A DNA stretch of 64,000 nucleotides from Salinarimonas sp051117315 (GCA_051117315.1 JBNPEA010000045.1:1-64000), one strand, 5' to 3'; shown: positions 45,565 through 57,248, counted from the stretch's first letter. The notes: generated from the letters alone by a model not told the origin. Numbers and translations are program-made.

Positions 45565-46530
45565 ATGACGAAGCCCCTGATCCTGATGCCGAACCGGATG
45601 ATGCCGCTCGTGGTCGAGCGGCTCTCCGAGCGCTTTCGCCTGGGGCGGCTGTGGGAGGAGGCCGATCGCGAGGCCTGGCTCGCGACGCACGGCGCGGATG
45701 TGCGCGGCGTCGCCGCGGGCGCCCATTTCGCCGTCGACGCGGCGCTGATGGCGCGGCTTCCCGCGCTCGAGATCGTGGCGAGCTTCGGCGTCGGCTACGA
45801 TCACGTCGACGCGGCGGCGGCCGCGCGCCGGGGCGTGATCGTCACGAACACGCCCGATGTCCTCACCGAGGAGGTGGCGGACCTGACGATCGGCCTGCTG
45901 CTGTCGACCCTGCGCCGCCTGCCGCAGGCGGAACGGTGGCTGCGCGCCGGGCGCTGGCTGGGGGAGGGGCCGTTCCCGCTCTCGCCGACCCTGCGCGGGC
46001 GCACGGTGGGCATCCTCGGCTACGGGCGCATCGGCAAGGCCATCGCCCGGCGGCTCGACGCCTTCGGCGTCACCGTCGTCTATCACGGGCGCCGGCGCCA
46101 GGAGGGCGTGGCGCACCGGCACTACGACAGCCTCGTCGCCATGGCCCGCGACAGCGACACGCTGATCTGCGTCGCGCCGGGGGGCGCGGGCACGCGTCAC
46201 CTGGTCTCGACGCCCGCGCTGGAGGCGCTCGGCCCCGACGGCGTGGTGATCAACGTCGGCCGCGGCTCGGTGGTGGACGAGGCGGCGCTGGTCGCCGCGC
46301 TCGAGGCGGGCACGATCCTGACCGCCGGGCTCGACGTGTTCGAGGACGAGCCGCGGGTGCACGAGGGGCTGCTCGCCCGCGACGACGTGGTGCTGCTCCC
46401 CCATGTCGGCTCGGCCTCGGTGCACACGCGCGAGGCGATGGGGCGGCTCGTGGTGGACAACCTCGTCTCCTGGTTCGAGGGTGCCGGGCCGGTCACGCCC
46501 GTGGCGGAGACGCCGTGGTCCGGCGCGTGA
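45565..46530 (+). CDS. D-2-hydroxyacid dehydrogenase (hydroxypyruvate/glyoxylate reductase-like)
   Basis: 321 aa. NAD(P)-binding motif VGILGYGRIGKAIARRL, substrate-binding FGVGYDHVD, and the catalytic Arg (INVGRGSVVDE), Glu (VFEDEPRVH) and His (LLPHVGSASV) of D-isomer 2-hydroxyacid dehydrogenases are present. An Arg-Arg pair after the second strand (YHGRRRQEG) suggests NADPH. Close relatives reduce glyoxylate or hydroxypyruvate, which would complement glcDEF, but the two loci are 15 kb apart. Confidence 0.9.
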   Translation: MTKPLILMPNRMMPLVVERLSERFRLGRLWEEADREAWLATHGADVRGVAAGAHFAVDAALMARLPALEIVASFGVGYDHVDAAAAARRGVIVTNTPDVLTEEVADLTIGLLLSTLRRLPQAERWLRAGRWLGEGPFPLSPTLRGRTVGILGYGRIGKAIARRLDAFGVTVVYHGRRRQEGVAHRHYDSLVAMARDSDTLICVAPGGAGTRHLVSTPALEALGPDGVVINVGRGSVVDEAALVAALEAGTILTAGLDVFEDEPRVHEGLLARDDVVLLPHVGSASVHTREAMGRLVVDNLVSWFEGAGPVTPVAETPWSGA

Positions 46531-46536
46531 GGGCGC

Positions 46537-47472
46537 TCAGCGCGCGATGATCTCCACCCGACGGTTCAGCGCGCGGCCCTCCTCCGTCGTGTTCGGGGCG
46601 ACCGGCGCGAGGAAGCCGGCGCCGGCGAAGAGCATGCGCGCGGGGGCGATGCCGTGGGCGGTCGCCAGGGCCTCGCGCACCGCCTCGGCGCGGCGGTGGG
46701 AGAGGCCGAGATTGTACTCGAGGCTGCCCTGGTTGTCCGTGTGGCCGACGATCACCACCTCGCGCCCCGGCTCGGCCTGGAGGAAGGCCGCCATCTCCGC
46801 CAGGGTCGCGGCGCTCTCGGGGCGAATCGCGGCGCTGTCGGTGTCGAAGGTGATGCCGTAGAGCGCCACGCGGCCGGTCTCGCCGACGGCGCGGGCCATC
46901 TCGGCGGCGTCGATCATGCGCAGCTCGAGCGGTGCGGTCTCGACGACGCCGAGCATGACACGCACCTGCCCTTGCCCGTCCGGCGAGACGATCACGGTCG
47001 CGTAGACGTCGCCCTCCTCCGGGCGGGCGAGGCGGGCGGCGAGCACGCGGTAGTCGAAGCGGTCGACGATCATGCGCGGCAACGGGAACTGGTCGAGATC
47101 GTAGGAGATGCCGCCGCAGTCGCGCGTCTCGCAGGCGAGCACAGTCTCGAAGCCCCGCTCCGCGAGCGCGGCCTCGACGTTCCGGGCGATGGCGGTGGGG
47201 GAGACCTGCTCGGGAATGACGTAGGAGATGCGCGTCACCCGCCCCTCGATCTCCTGGAACCCGTCCGGCCCCGCGGCGGCGGGAAAGGGATAGACGTCGA
47301 ACTCCTGGTAGTCGTAGCCGAGGATGCGGCTGCCCTCGTAGCGGCCGACCAGCGGATGGTCGCGCGCGCCGGCGATGTCCTCGGCGGCAGCCGGCGGGGC
47401 GGCGGCGAAGGCGGCGGGGAGGGTGGCGAGGAATGCGCCGAGGAGTGCGACGAGGATGTGGCGCGCGCGCAT
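46537..47472 (-). CDS. Exported OmpA-domain protein with N-terminal DUF4892-like region
   Basis: 311 aa. Signal peptide (ILVALLGAFLATLPAAFAA) then a ~170-residue region with DHPLVGRYEGSRILGYDYQEFD, resembling DUF4892, and a C-terminal OmpA peptidoglycan-binding domain (ITFDTDSAAIRPES, VIVGHTDNQGSLEYN, LSHRRAEAV, LNRRVEIIAR). Likely periplasmic or outer-membrane, contacting the wall. Start at 47472. Two Cys (CETRDCGG) could form a disulfide. Confidence 0.85.
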   Translation of the reverse strand: MRARHILVALLGAFLATLPAAFAAAPPAAAEDIAGARDHPLVGRYEGSRILGYDYQEFDVYPFPAAAGPDGFQEIEGRVTRISYVIPEQVSPTAIARNVEAALAERGFETVLACETRDCGGISYDLDQFPLPRMIVDRFDYRVLAARLARPEEGDVYATVIVSPDGQGQVRVMLGVVETAPLELRMIDAAEMARAVGETGRVALYGITFDTDSAAIRPESAATLAEMAAFLQAEPGREVVIVGHTDNQGSLEYNLGLSHRRAEAVREALATAHGIAPARMLFAGAGFLAPVAPNTTEEGRALNRRVEIIAR

Positions 47473-47555
47473 GGGTCGGTGCTCCGGATCGCTGGCGACG
47501 CGCGAGACGATGCCTCCGGGCGCGGGCGACATCAAGGCGTGGGCGACACAACGCG

Positions 47556-47580
47556 AAAAGGCCGCCTCACGGCGGCCTTC
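47556..47580 (-). terminator. Rho-independent terminator of the atp operon
   Basis: Read on the minus strand: GAAGGCCGCC-GTGA-GGCGGCCTTTTC, a 9-bp GC-rich stem, 4-base loop and a TTTT tail, starting 28 bases past the atpC stop. It separates the operon from the ompA-like gene on the same strand. Confidence 0.8.
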
Positions 47581-47607
47581 CCTATGCAACGGCGTTCGTC
47601 GCAGGCG

Positions 47608-48006
47608 TCAGAGCCCGAGGCTCGCCTTGACGTCGCGCAGCTGGGCGACCGTGTCGGCCGCTGTGGCCTTGAGGACGGGGTCCTCCAGGGTCTCGTGCTG
47701 GGTCTCGGCGCGGGAGATCTCGCGGGAGAGGATGTCGCCGGTGAGCTCGGAGACCGGCATCGCGCGCTCGGCGAGGACGGTGGCGCCCTTGGGGCCGACG
47801 TCGACGAAGCCGCCCTGGACGAGGATGCGCTCCTCGCCCTTGCCGGAGCCGACGACGAGTGAGCCCGTCTTCAGCGCGGCCATCATCGGGGCGTGGTCGG
47901 CGAGCAGTGTCATCTCGCCCTCGGAGGCGGGGATCACCACCGTCTCGACCTCGCCCGAGAAGATGATGCGCTCGGGAGAGACGAGCTCGAAGGGGAAGCT
48001 GGCCAT
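47608..48006 (-). CDS. atpC: F1 ATP synthase epsilon subunit
   Basis: 132 aa. Beta-sandwich features FELVSPERIIFSGEVETVVIPASEGEMTLLADHAPMM are diagnostic. It couples the rotor and can inhibit ATP hydrolysis. The C-terminal helical part is short (LRDVKASLGL), as in other alphaproteobacteria. Last gene of atpHAGDC, ending 28 bases before a terminator. Confidence 0.97.
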   Translation of the reverse strand: MASFPFELVSPERIIFSGEVETVVIPASEGEMTLLADHAPMMAALKTGSLVVGSGKGEERILVQGGFVDVGPKGATVLAERAMPVSELTGDILSREISRAETQHETLEDPVLKATAADTVAQLRDVKASLGL

Positions 48007-48028
48007 GGGACCCTCGTCGGAATGGGTG

Positions 48029-48070
48029 ACGGGCGCGCCGGGCTCGATCGCGACGATCGGGCGCGCCCGT
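48029..48070 (-). repeat. 11-bp inverted repeat hairpin between atpD and atpC
   Basis: ACGGGCGCGCC (48029-48039) and GGCGCGCCCGT (48060-48070) are perfect reverse complements; the 20-base loop holds a second hairpin CGATCG-CGA-CGATCG (48045-48059). Placed in the 82-base gap, it would be strongly structured in the mRNA and might set the level of epsilon relative to beta subunit by attenuation or protection from decay. Confidence 0.6.
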
Positions 48071-48088
48071 GATGATCGTGCGGGCCGA

Positions 48089-49522
<1,434 letters not shown>

Positions 49523-49551
49523 GGGTCTCGTCCTTCAAGATGGCAGCGTGC

Positions 49552-50430
49552 TCAGAGCGCCTCGGCGCCCGAGATGATTTCGATGAGTTCCTTGGTGATC
49601 TGAGCCTGGCGCGTCCTGTTGTAGGTCAGCGTCTGCTTCTTGATCATCTCGCCGGCGTTGCGCGTGGCGCTATCCATCGCCGACATGCGGGCGCCCTGCT
49701 CGGAGGCGCCGTTCTCGAGCAGCGCCGAGAAGATCTGCACCGAGACATTGCGCGGCAGCAGCTTCTCGAGGATCTCCTGCTCGGAGGGCTCGTATTCGTA
49801 CACCGCGCCGGAGCCGGCCTCCTCGGTCGCGGCCGGGACCTCGGTGGGGATCAGCCGCTGGGCGGTGGGGATCTGCTGGATCACCGAGCGGAAGCGCGAG
49901 TAGAACAGCGTCGCCACGTCGAACTCGCCCTCGGCGTAGAGGTTGAGCACCTTCTTGCCGATCTCCTCGGCGTTCTCGAAGCCGAGCACCTTCACCGCGC
50001 GCAGCTCGATCAGCTCCATGATCAGCTTTCCGTGCGTGCGGCGCAGGACGTCGTAGCCCTTGCGGCCGACGCAGATGATCTTGACCGTCTTGCCCTCGGC
50101 GAGGAGCCGGTTGGCGGTGTCGCGGGCGAGCCGCGAGATCGACGAGTTGAACGCCCCGCACAGGCCGCGCTCGGCCGTGCAGACGACGAGCAGGTGCACG
50201 TCCGTCTTGCCGGTGCCGGCGAGGAGCTTGGGCGTCTCCGGCCCGATCTGGACACCGGCGGCGACGTTGCCGAGCACCTTCGCCATGCGCTCGGCATAGG
50301 GGCGGGCCGCCTCGGCCTGCATCTGGGCGCGGCGCAGCTTCGCGGCCGCGACCATCTGCATGGCCTTGGTGATCTTCTGCGTCGCCTTCACGGAGGCGAT
50401 GCGGTTGCGCAGATCCTTCAGAGACGGCAT
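49552..50430 (-). CDS. atpG: F1 ATP synthase gamma subunit
   Basis: 292 aa. Central rotor shaft: the N-terminal MPSLKDLRNRIASVKATQKITKAMQMVAAAKLR helix and the C-terminal ARMSAMDSATRNAGEMIKKQTLTYNRTRQAQITKELIEI helix are the conserved coiled-coil halves. A ~17-residue acidic segment (VPAATEEAGSGAVYEYEPSE) lies in the peripheral domain. Position 3 in atpHAGDC. Confidence 0.97.
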   Translation of the reverse strand: MPSLKDLRNRIASVKATQKITKAMQMVAAAKLRRAQMQAEAARPYAERMAKVLGNVAAGVQIGPETPKLLAGTGKTDVHLLVVCTAERGLCGAFNSSISRLARDTANRLLAEGKTVKIICVGRKGYDVLRRTHGKLIMELIELRAVKVLGFENAEEIGKKVLNLYAEGEFDVATLFYSRFRSVIQQIPTAQRLIPTEVPAATEEAGSGAVYEYEPSEQEILEKLLPRNVSVQIFSALLENGASEQGARMSAMDSATRNAGEMIKKQTLTYNRTRQAQITKELIEIISGAEAL

Positions 50431-50472
50431 CGAGCGCCCAGACCTCTTCTCGTGTTCAGACCAGGTGAGGAG

Positions 50473-50498
50473 CCTCGCCGCCGGGGCCGGCGGCGAGG
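50473..50498 (-). repeat. 12-bp hairpin between atpA and atpG
   Basis: CCTCGCCGCCGG-GG-CCGGCGGCGAGG is a perfect 12-bp inverted repeat with a 2-base centre, in the 82-base gap between atpA and atpG. In practice the innermost pairs open to form the loop. It lacks a T-tail, so processing, pausing or decay protection is more likely than termination, since atpG must still be expressed. Confidence 0.6.
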
Positions 50499-50512
50499 GT
50501 CGTCCTCGGCGA

Positions 50513-52044
<1,532 letters not shown>

Positions 52045-52045
<1 letters not shown>

Positions 52046-52632
52046 CAGCGGGCCTCTTTCAGGCTAAGGCGAATTGCGTTGAGCTTGGTGCGCAGGCTGG
52101 CGTCGATCATGCGCGAGCCCACCTTGACGACGAGGCCGCCGATCAGCGCCGGGTCGACCTTGACGTCGAGCGACACCTCGGACTGCGCCAGGTCGCGCAC
52201 GGTGGCGCGGATCTCGTCGAGCACCGCGTCGGAGGGCGCCTCGGCGACGCGGACCTCGGCGGGGACGATGCCCTTGGCCTGGGCGTTCAGGGCCTTGTAG
52301 GCCCGGATCATCTGGAGGAGCAGGAAGAGACGGCGCTTCGAGGCGACGAGCCGCACGAAGTTGCCGGCGAGCCCGCCGATGCCGGCCTTGTCGAGCAGGG
52401 CGCCGATGGCGGCCTTCTGCTCGTCGGCGGTGTAGACGGGGCTCTTGAGGAGACGGCGCAGGTCCGCGCTCTCGGCGGCCATCGCCTCGATCCGCGCGAG
52501 ATCGCTCTCCACGGCGTCGACCGCGTTCTGGTCCTGCGCGAGCTCGAACAGGGCTGACGCGTACCGGCCGGCGACCCCGGACACGATCGAGCCGCCGGAC
52601 GACGACCCGCCTTCTTGATTTCGCTCAGCCAC
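52045..52632 (-). CDS. atpH: F1 ATP synthase delta subunit
   Basis: 195 aa from the GTG at 52632 (VAERNQEGGSS), which aligns with rhizobial AtpH; GGAAGAGA lies upstream. An N-terminal six-helix bundle (VAGRYASALFELA, RLLKSPVYTADEQKAAI) binds the alpha subunits and a C-terminal domain (LIGGLVVKVGSRMIDASLRTKLNAI) binds the F0 stalk. A longer frame upstream lacks similarity. F0 genes are not in the window, as is usual in alphaproteobacteria, where they form a separate operon. Confidence 0.95.
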
Positions 52633-52848
52633 CGAAAGTCTCTTCCCGAATGGGAGCGCTCGGCCGCCGCGGGGCTGCGAAGGAGCGCTCGCTGAGGTCT
52701 GGATTTGGCTCGGCCGCAGGAGTGCGAGGCACCCGGCGCCCGCGAGGCGTGGCTGCGATACCATGGGATGTCAGGGGGCGCAAGCGCTCCGCACGGCGCG
52801 ACGGCAACGCTTCGCCGCAGCGCGAAAAACGCGTGCGGTATGGGGGAA

Positions 52849-53247
52849 TCAGGCGCGCTTGCGCGCCGCCGCTTCCTGGGTCCGTGCGGCCTCCTGGGCC
52901 CGGGCCGCCTTCTCGGCGGCGCGCTCGGCCGGGGTCGGGTCCTCGCGGTCGCGCTGGGGCGGCAGCCGTGGCGGCACGTCCACCCGCTGCTTGAGCTGCT
53001 CCATCTGTCGCGCGACCGTGGCGATCTGCTCGATCATCGCCTGGGCCACGCGTGCGGGCGGGACCCCGGTGTCGCCGGCGAGGCCCTCGGGCGCGAAGGT
53101 CCGCGAGACACCCACCGCCTTGCGCCTGTCGGCGAAGGAGGCGTTCTCCATCGCAGCGATGTAGGCGGCGCAGCCCGCGGCCATTCCGGCGACGCCGTCG
53201 ATGGCGCTGGCGAGCTTCTTGATGGCGGCGCGGGTTTCTGCGTCCAC
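52849..53247 (-). CDS. Hypothetical small protein upstream of the atp operon
   Basis: About 132 aa from a GTG at 53247 with GAGGGG upstream; the exact start is uncertain. The N-terminal half is helical with a Gly/Ala hydrophobic patch (VAGMAAGCAAYIAAM), followed by SFADRRKAVGVSRTFAPE and a helical REDPTPAERAAEKAARAQEAART tail that is probably a charged coiled coil. No known family recognised. It is upstream of atpH on the same strand with a 216-base gap, so a separate transcript is likely. Confidence 0.55.
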   Translation of the reverse strand: MDAETRAAIKKLASAIDGVAGMAAGCAAYIAAMENASFADRRKAVGVSRTFAPEGLAGDTGVPPARVAQAMIEQIATVARQMEQLKQRVDVPPRLPPQRDREDPTPAERAAEKAARAQEAARTQEAAARKRA

Positions 53248-53416
53248 GATATTCGACCCCTCGTCTCCCCGTCGGCACATCCCGCCGACGAGCGACCAGG
53301 GTAGGGACGGACCCGTCACCTTTGCGTTAAACCCGACGCACAGGCACAGCACGTGGGGTGGACCTGCCGATGTCGCGTTGCGACCGTAGGGCGCGGCGCG
53401 CCGCCCCGCGGCGGCC

Positions 53417-54532
53417 TCACTCCGCGGTGGGCGCCGCCGCGCCGTCGAGCTCGATCAGGTGCCCGGCCTTGTCGCGCTTCGTCGCGAGGTAACGCACGTT
53501 CTCCGGGTGGCGCCGGCCGATGCTGCGCAGGTCGGCGACGACCTCGAGCCCGGCGGCCTCGAGCGCCGCGATCTTCTCGGGATTGTTGGTCATCACCCGC
53601 ACCCGCGCGACGCCGAGCTGTCGCAGCATCTCGGCCGCGAAGCCGAAGCGCCGCTGGTCGAGCCCGAAGCCGAGCGCCTCGTCCGCCTCGTAGGTGTCGA
53701 AGCCCTCCGCCTGGAGCTGGTAGGCGCGGATCTTGTTGGCGATGCCGTTGCCGCGGCCCTCCTGGTCGAGATAGAGCAGGATGCCGCCGGCGCCCTCCGC
53801 CATGGCCTTCACGGTGCTGCGCAGCTGGTCGCCGCAATCGCACTTGAGCGAGCCGAACAGGTCCCCCGTCAGGCAGGCGGAATGCAGCCGCACCAGGACG
53901 GGCTGCGCAGGATCGGGGCTGCCGACCACGACGGCGACCTGATCGCGCATGCCCTCGCCGCCGCGGAACACGACGAACTCGGTCTTGGCCGCGCCCTCGA
54001 GCGGCACCGGCGCGCGGCTCGCGATCCGGATGCTGCGCGCCTGCGCCTCGCGGAAGCCGCGCAGGGCCGGCGCCGCGACGCGCAGGAGGCCGGCCTCGTC
54101 GTGCATGCCGGCGGGCAGAGGGATGGTGACGACGGCGGGGGTGACGAACGAGAGCCGGGCGAGCTCGAGCGCGGCGGCGTCGAGAGCGTCGATCGGATGG
54201 GCCGGGGCGTCGAGCCGCGCCTCGGTGCGGCGCGCCAGCAGCTCGATGCGCTCGGGATCGACGGTCGGCAGCGCTATTGCGCCGGGCTCGGCGCGCTCCT
54301 TGCCGATGCGCGAGAGCCGCTTCTCGGTGAGGACGAGCCGTCCCGTGCCGCCGGCCACCCGCTCCAGGCGCGCGCTGGCGGGCGCGTCGAGATCCTCGAC
54401 CCCCGTTGCGAGGATCGCCCGGCCGTCCTCCTCGATCACCACGGGGCGGGCATGGCGAAACTCCGCGATGGCGCGCTCCACCGCCGTCCGATCCGCTTCG
54501 CCGCTCGACCCCACTACCAGACGCGTCATCAC
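53417..54532 (-). CDS. ribA: GTP cyclohydrolase II with extended N-terminal domain
   Basis: 371 aa. The C-terminal ~200 residues are a complete GTP cyclohydrolase II: zinc ligands in LTGDLFGSLKCDCGDQL, catalytic DQEGRGNGIANKIRAY, and the RIM-like TNNPEKIAALEAAG. It opens the GTP ring as the first committed riboflavin step. The N-terminal ~165 residues (ARPVVIEEDGRAILATGVEDLDAPASARL) vaguely recall DHBP synthase, but its acidic catalytic set is not visible, so this looks like a degenerate or structural domain. Divergent from a RibD-reductase-like gene. Confidence 0.92.
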   Translation of the reverse strand: MMTRLVVGSSGEADRTAVERAIAEFRHARPVVIEEDGRAILATGVEDLDAPASARLERVAGGTGRLVLTEKRLSRIGKERAEPGAIALPTVDPERIELLARRTEARLDAPAHPIDALDAAALELARLSFVTPAVVTIPLPAGMHDEAGLLRVAAPALRGFREAQARSIRIASRAPVPLEGAAKTEFVVFRGGEGMRDQVAVVVGSPDPAQPVLVRLHSACLTGDLFGSLKCDCGDQLRSTVKAMAEGAGGILLYLDQEGRGNGIANKIRAYQLQAEGFDTYEADEALGFGLDQRRFGFAAEMLRQLGVARVRVMTNNPEKIAALEAAGLEVVADLRSIGRRHPENVRYLATKRDKAGHLIELDGAAAPTAE

Positions 54533-54712
54533 TTCCCTGGCCTTTCACACGATGCGGCACAGCCGCAAGGCCGGCCGTCGACGAGAAGCCGTCGCCCTGG
54601 CCGTTCGTTCCCGCCGCGCTAGTCTGGTGAGGACATCCCCGATCGACGCACGCTCTTGGCCGGCTCGCGTTATATCGGGCGCGATCGGCGCGAGGCAAAC
54701 CGGGTACGACGA

Positions 54713-55549
54713 ATGAGCGAAGCTGGATTGGGCGGTGAGATGGCGGGCGTGCCGCCCGGAGGCGGGCGTCGCGACGCGCCGCGGGCGACGGCGGAGGCCT
54801 GCGCGGCCTTCGCCGTGTGGCGGCCGGAGGCGCCCTTCGTCGTCGGGCAGCTCGGCCAGTCGCTCGACGGGCGCATCGCCACGGTGACGGGGGATTCCAA
54901 GTACATCAACGGTTCCGCCGCCCTCGATCACCTGCACGCGATCCGTGCGCGGGTCGACGCCGTCCTCGTCGGCGTCGGCACGGCGCTCGCCGACGACCCG
55001 CTGCTCACCGTGCGTCGCGTGCCCGGCGCAAGCCCTGCGCGCGTCGTGCTCGACCCGGGCGGGCGCCTGCCGACGACCGCGGCGGTGTGGCGCGCGGACG
55101 GCGTGCGGCGGATCGTGGTTCGCCGTGCGGGAGTCGAGGCACCCGTGCCGGCGGGCGTTGAGGTGGTCGCGCTCGCCCCGGACGAGCCGCACGCCGTGGG
55201 CGGCGACGGGGCCGGGCGGATCGATCCGCGGGCCATCGTCGCCGCGCTCGGGCGTCTGGGCATCGCCCGGCTGCTGGTGGAGGGCGGGGCGGACACCGTG
55301 TCGCGCTTCCTCGCCGCCGGCGCGCTCGATCGCCTGCACGTGCTCGTCTCGCCGATGCTGATCGGGTCCGGCCGCCCGGGCCTCACGCTCGCGCCGGTCG
55401 AGACGATCGCGCAGGCCTTGCGCCCCCGGGCGCGGGCGTATCTGCTGGGGGACGGGGACGTGCTGTTCGATTGCGACCTGCGGGCGGTGGCCCATAGCAG
55501 CGGCGCGGGCGCGGGCGCGGATGCGGGCATGGGCGTGGCGACTGGCTGA
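54713..55549 (+). CDS. RibD C-terminal-domain (DHFR-fold) reductase
   Basis: 278 aa. Only the reductase half of RibD is present: VVGQLGQSLDGRIATVTGDSKYING, VGVGTALADDPLLTVR and LLVEGGADTVSRFLAAG; there is no deaminase domain with its HxE and PCxxC motifs. It may reduce a riboflavin-pathway pyrimidine intermediate or an unrelated substrate. The divergent ribA supports a riboflavin link. The C-terminus ends in a Gly/Ala tail. The start follows a 180-bp divergent region in which no FMN riboswitch was recognised. Confidence 0.85.
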   Translation: MSEAGLGGEMAGVPPGGGRRDAPRATAEACAAFAVWRPEAPFVVGQLGQSLDGRIATVTGDSKYINGSAALDHLHAIRARVDAVLVGVGTALADDPLLTVRRVPGASPARVVLDPGGRLPTTAAVWRADGVRRIVVRRAGVEAPVPAGVEVVALAPDEPHAVGGDGAGRIDPRAIVAALGRLGIARLLVEGGADTVSRFLAAGALDRLHVLVSPMLIGSGRPGLTLAPVETIAQALRPRARAYLLGDGDVLFDCDLRAVAHSSGAGAGADAGMGVATG

Positions 55550-55560
55550 GGAGGAACGCG

Positions 55561-56139
55561 ATGGCGAGGACGAAGGACGCCGGGGTCGTGCCGCGCTACG
55601 CGGCGGTGCAGATCTGGATCCACTGGCTCACCGCCGTCGCGATCGTCGGGCTCGTCGCCGCGGGGCTGACGATGACGCGCATCGGCTCCGGCACGCTGAC
55701 CAACGCGCTCTACGAGCTGCACAAGTCCTTCGGGCTGATCGTGGTGGGGCTCGTCGCGCTGCGCCTCGTCGCGCGGGCGATCTACGGCGCGCCGGAGCAC
55801 GCGCCGATGCCCGAGTGGCAGGCGCTCGCCGCGCGCATCAGCCACGTCGCGCTCTACCTGCTCCTCGTCGTGGTGCCCCTGTCGGGCTGGGCGGCGACGT
55901 CCGCCTGCTGCGCGCCGGTGAACCTGTTCTGGACGGTGGAGATGACGCTGCCCGTCGCGCGCGGCTTCGACGTCGCGCGGCCGATCTTCGTCGTGCACAA
56001 CTACGCGGCCTACCTGCTCGTCTTCGTCGTGCTGGTGCACGCGGGCGCGGCGCTGCAGCACCACTACCTGCGGCGTGACGACACGCTGGCGCGGATGGCC
56101 GGCGGGCGCCCGCGCCGGGTGGGGCTCACGCGGACCTGA
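55561..56139 (+). CDS. Cytochrome b561-type di-heme membrane protein
   Basis: 192 aa with four membrane helices. Heme-ligand histidines appear in WIHWLTAVAIVG, LHKSFGLIVVG, ISHVALYLLLVVVPLSGW and HNYAAYLLVFVVLVHAGAALQHH, the bacterial cytochrome b561 pattern. It transfers electrons within the inner membrane, often to or from periplasmic partners. It begins 11 bases after the RibD-like gene, so may be cotranscribed. Confidence 0.9.
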   Translation: MARTKDAGVVPRYAAVQIWIHWLTAVAIVGLVAAGLTMTRIGSGTLTNALYELHKSFGLIVVGLVALRLVARAIYGAPEHAPMPEWQALAARISHVALYLLLVVVPLSGWAATSACCAPVNLFWTVEMTLPVARGFDVARPIFVVHNYAAYLLVFVVLVHAGAALQHHYLRRDDTLARMAGGRPRRVGLTRT

Positions 56140-56180
56140 GCCTCACCCGCGCGCGGTGTTCGCCCGCGCTTCGCCCGGCC

Positions 56181-56831
56181 TCACGCCTCGACGACGCCCA
56201 CCGGGCAGGAGACGCCCGTGCCGCCGAGCCCGCAATAGCCGCCGGGATTCTTGGCGAGGTACTGCTGGTGGTAGTCCTCGGCGAAGTAGAGCGGCCCGGC
56301 CTCGCGGATCTCGGTCGTGATCGCCGGGAAGCCTTGCTCGCGCAGACGCGCGTCGTAGGCCGCGCGCGCCGCCTCGGCGGCGAGGCGCTGCTCGGCGTCG
56401 TGGACGTAGATGCCGGAGCGGTACTGCGTGCCGACGTCGTTGCCCTGGCGCATGCCCTGGGTCGGGTCGTGACCCTCGAAGAAGGCCTTGAGCAGGCGCT
56501 CGTAGGAGATCTCGGCCGGGTCGTAGACCACGCGCACGACCTCGTTGTGGCCGGTCATGCCCGAGCAGACCTCCTCGTAGGTCGGGTTCGGCGTGTGCCC
56601 GGCGGCGTAGCCGACGGCGGTGACCCACACGCCCGGCAGCTGCCAGAAGGCGCGTTCGGCGCCCCAGAAGCAGCCGAGCCCGAAATCGGCGATCGCGGCG
56701 CCCGCAGGGTACGGACCCAGCAGCGACCGGCCGGAGACGTGGTGGCGCTCCGCCGTCGGGATCGGCCGGTCGCGGCCGGGCAGGGCCTCGGCCGGCGTCG
56801 GGATGGTGGTCTTCTTGCGCATGAAGAACAT
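56181..56831 (-). CDS. msrA: Peptide-methionine (S)-S-oxide reductase MsrA
   Basis: 216 aa. Catalytic motif FGLGCFWGAERAFW with the nucleophilic Cys, the GYAAGHTPNPTYEEVCSG segment, and GNDVGTQYRSGIY; the C-terminal YCGLGGTGVSCP provides resolving cysteines. It repairs oxidised methionine using thioredoxin. Start at 56831; no export signal, so cytoplasmic. It converges on the cytochrome gene. Confidence 0.96.
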   Translation of the reverse strand: MFFMRKKTTIPTPAEALPGRDRPIPTAERHHVSGRSLLGPYPAGAAIADFGLGCFWGAERAFWQLPGVWVTAVGYAAGHTPNPTYEEVCSGMTGHNEVVRVVYDPAEISYERLLKAFFEGHDPTQGMRQGNDVGTQYRSGIYVHDAEQRLAAEAARAAYDARLREQGFPAITTEIREAGPLYFAEDYHQQYLAKNPGGYCGLGGTGVSCPVGVVEA

Positions 56832-56924
56832 GGGGGAGGCCTCCTGTCGGCGTTTCCTCCCATATGGGTGCGCCGCGGGCCGCGGTCGAGGCCCCGCGGG
56901 CGAGCGCGCGGCAAGGCGCCCGCG

Positions 56925-57248
56925 TCAGCGCTCGGTGAGGTAGCCCACCGGCTCGGGCTTCTTCTGCGAGAGCCACAGCAGCAGCGCGCCCAGGACGAAG
57001 GCGACGATGGAGGCCGGCCAGAGCAGCACGGTGAGGAGCACCGGGTCCCACAGGAAAGGCGAGACGTGGCGGGTGATCGCGGGCTCGAGCATCGGGAAGC
57101 TCTGCGGGAAGGCCTGGTAGAGCACCTCGCCGAGCGGCGTGAACGCGATCTCGTTGTTCGCGATCGAGCGGGTGCCGTCCACGACCAGTCCCACGAAGCC
57201 GGCCGCGACGAGGAGGAGGCCGAGGATACGCACGAGGAAACGGATCAT
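56925..57248 (-). CDS. Small conserved membrane protein, function unknown
   Basis: 107 aa with two membrane helices (FLVRILGLLLVAAGFVGLVV and LLTVLLWPASIVAFVLGALLLW) joined by a ~55-residue extracytoplasmic loop containing TRSIANNEIAFTPLGEV and HVSPFLWDPVLL. This pattern occurs in a small Hyphomicrobiales family sometimes mislabelled PetM-like. Conserved DGTRSIAN suggests a real protein. No function can be given. Confidence 0.72.
   Translation of the reverse strand: MIRFLVRILGLLLVAAGFVGLVVDGTRSIANNEIAFTPLGEVLYQAFPQSFPMLEPAITRHVSPFLWDPVLLTVLLWPASIVAFVLGALLLWLSQKKPEPVGYLTER

Noticed and set aside
54533..54712. Possible FMN riboswitch between ribA and the RibD-like gene
   Set aside because: None of the conserved RFN-element boxes could be recognised in the 180-base gap.
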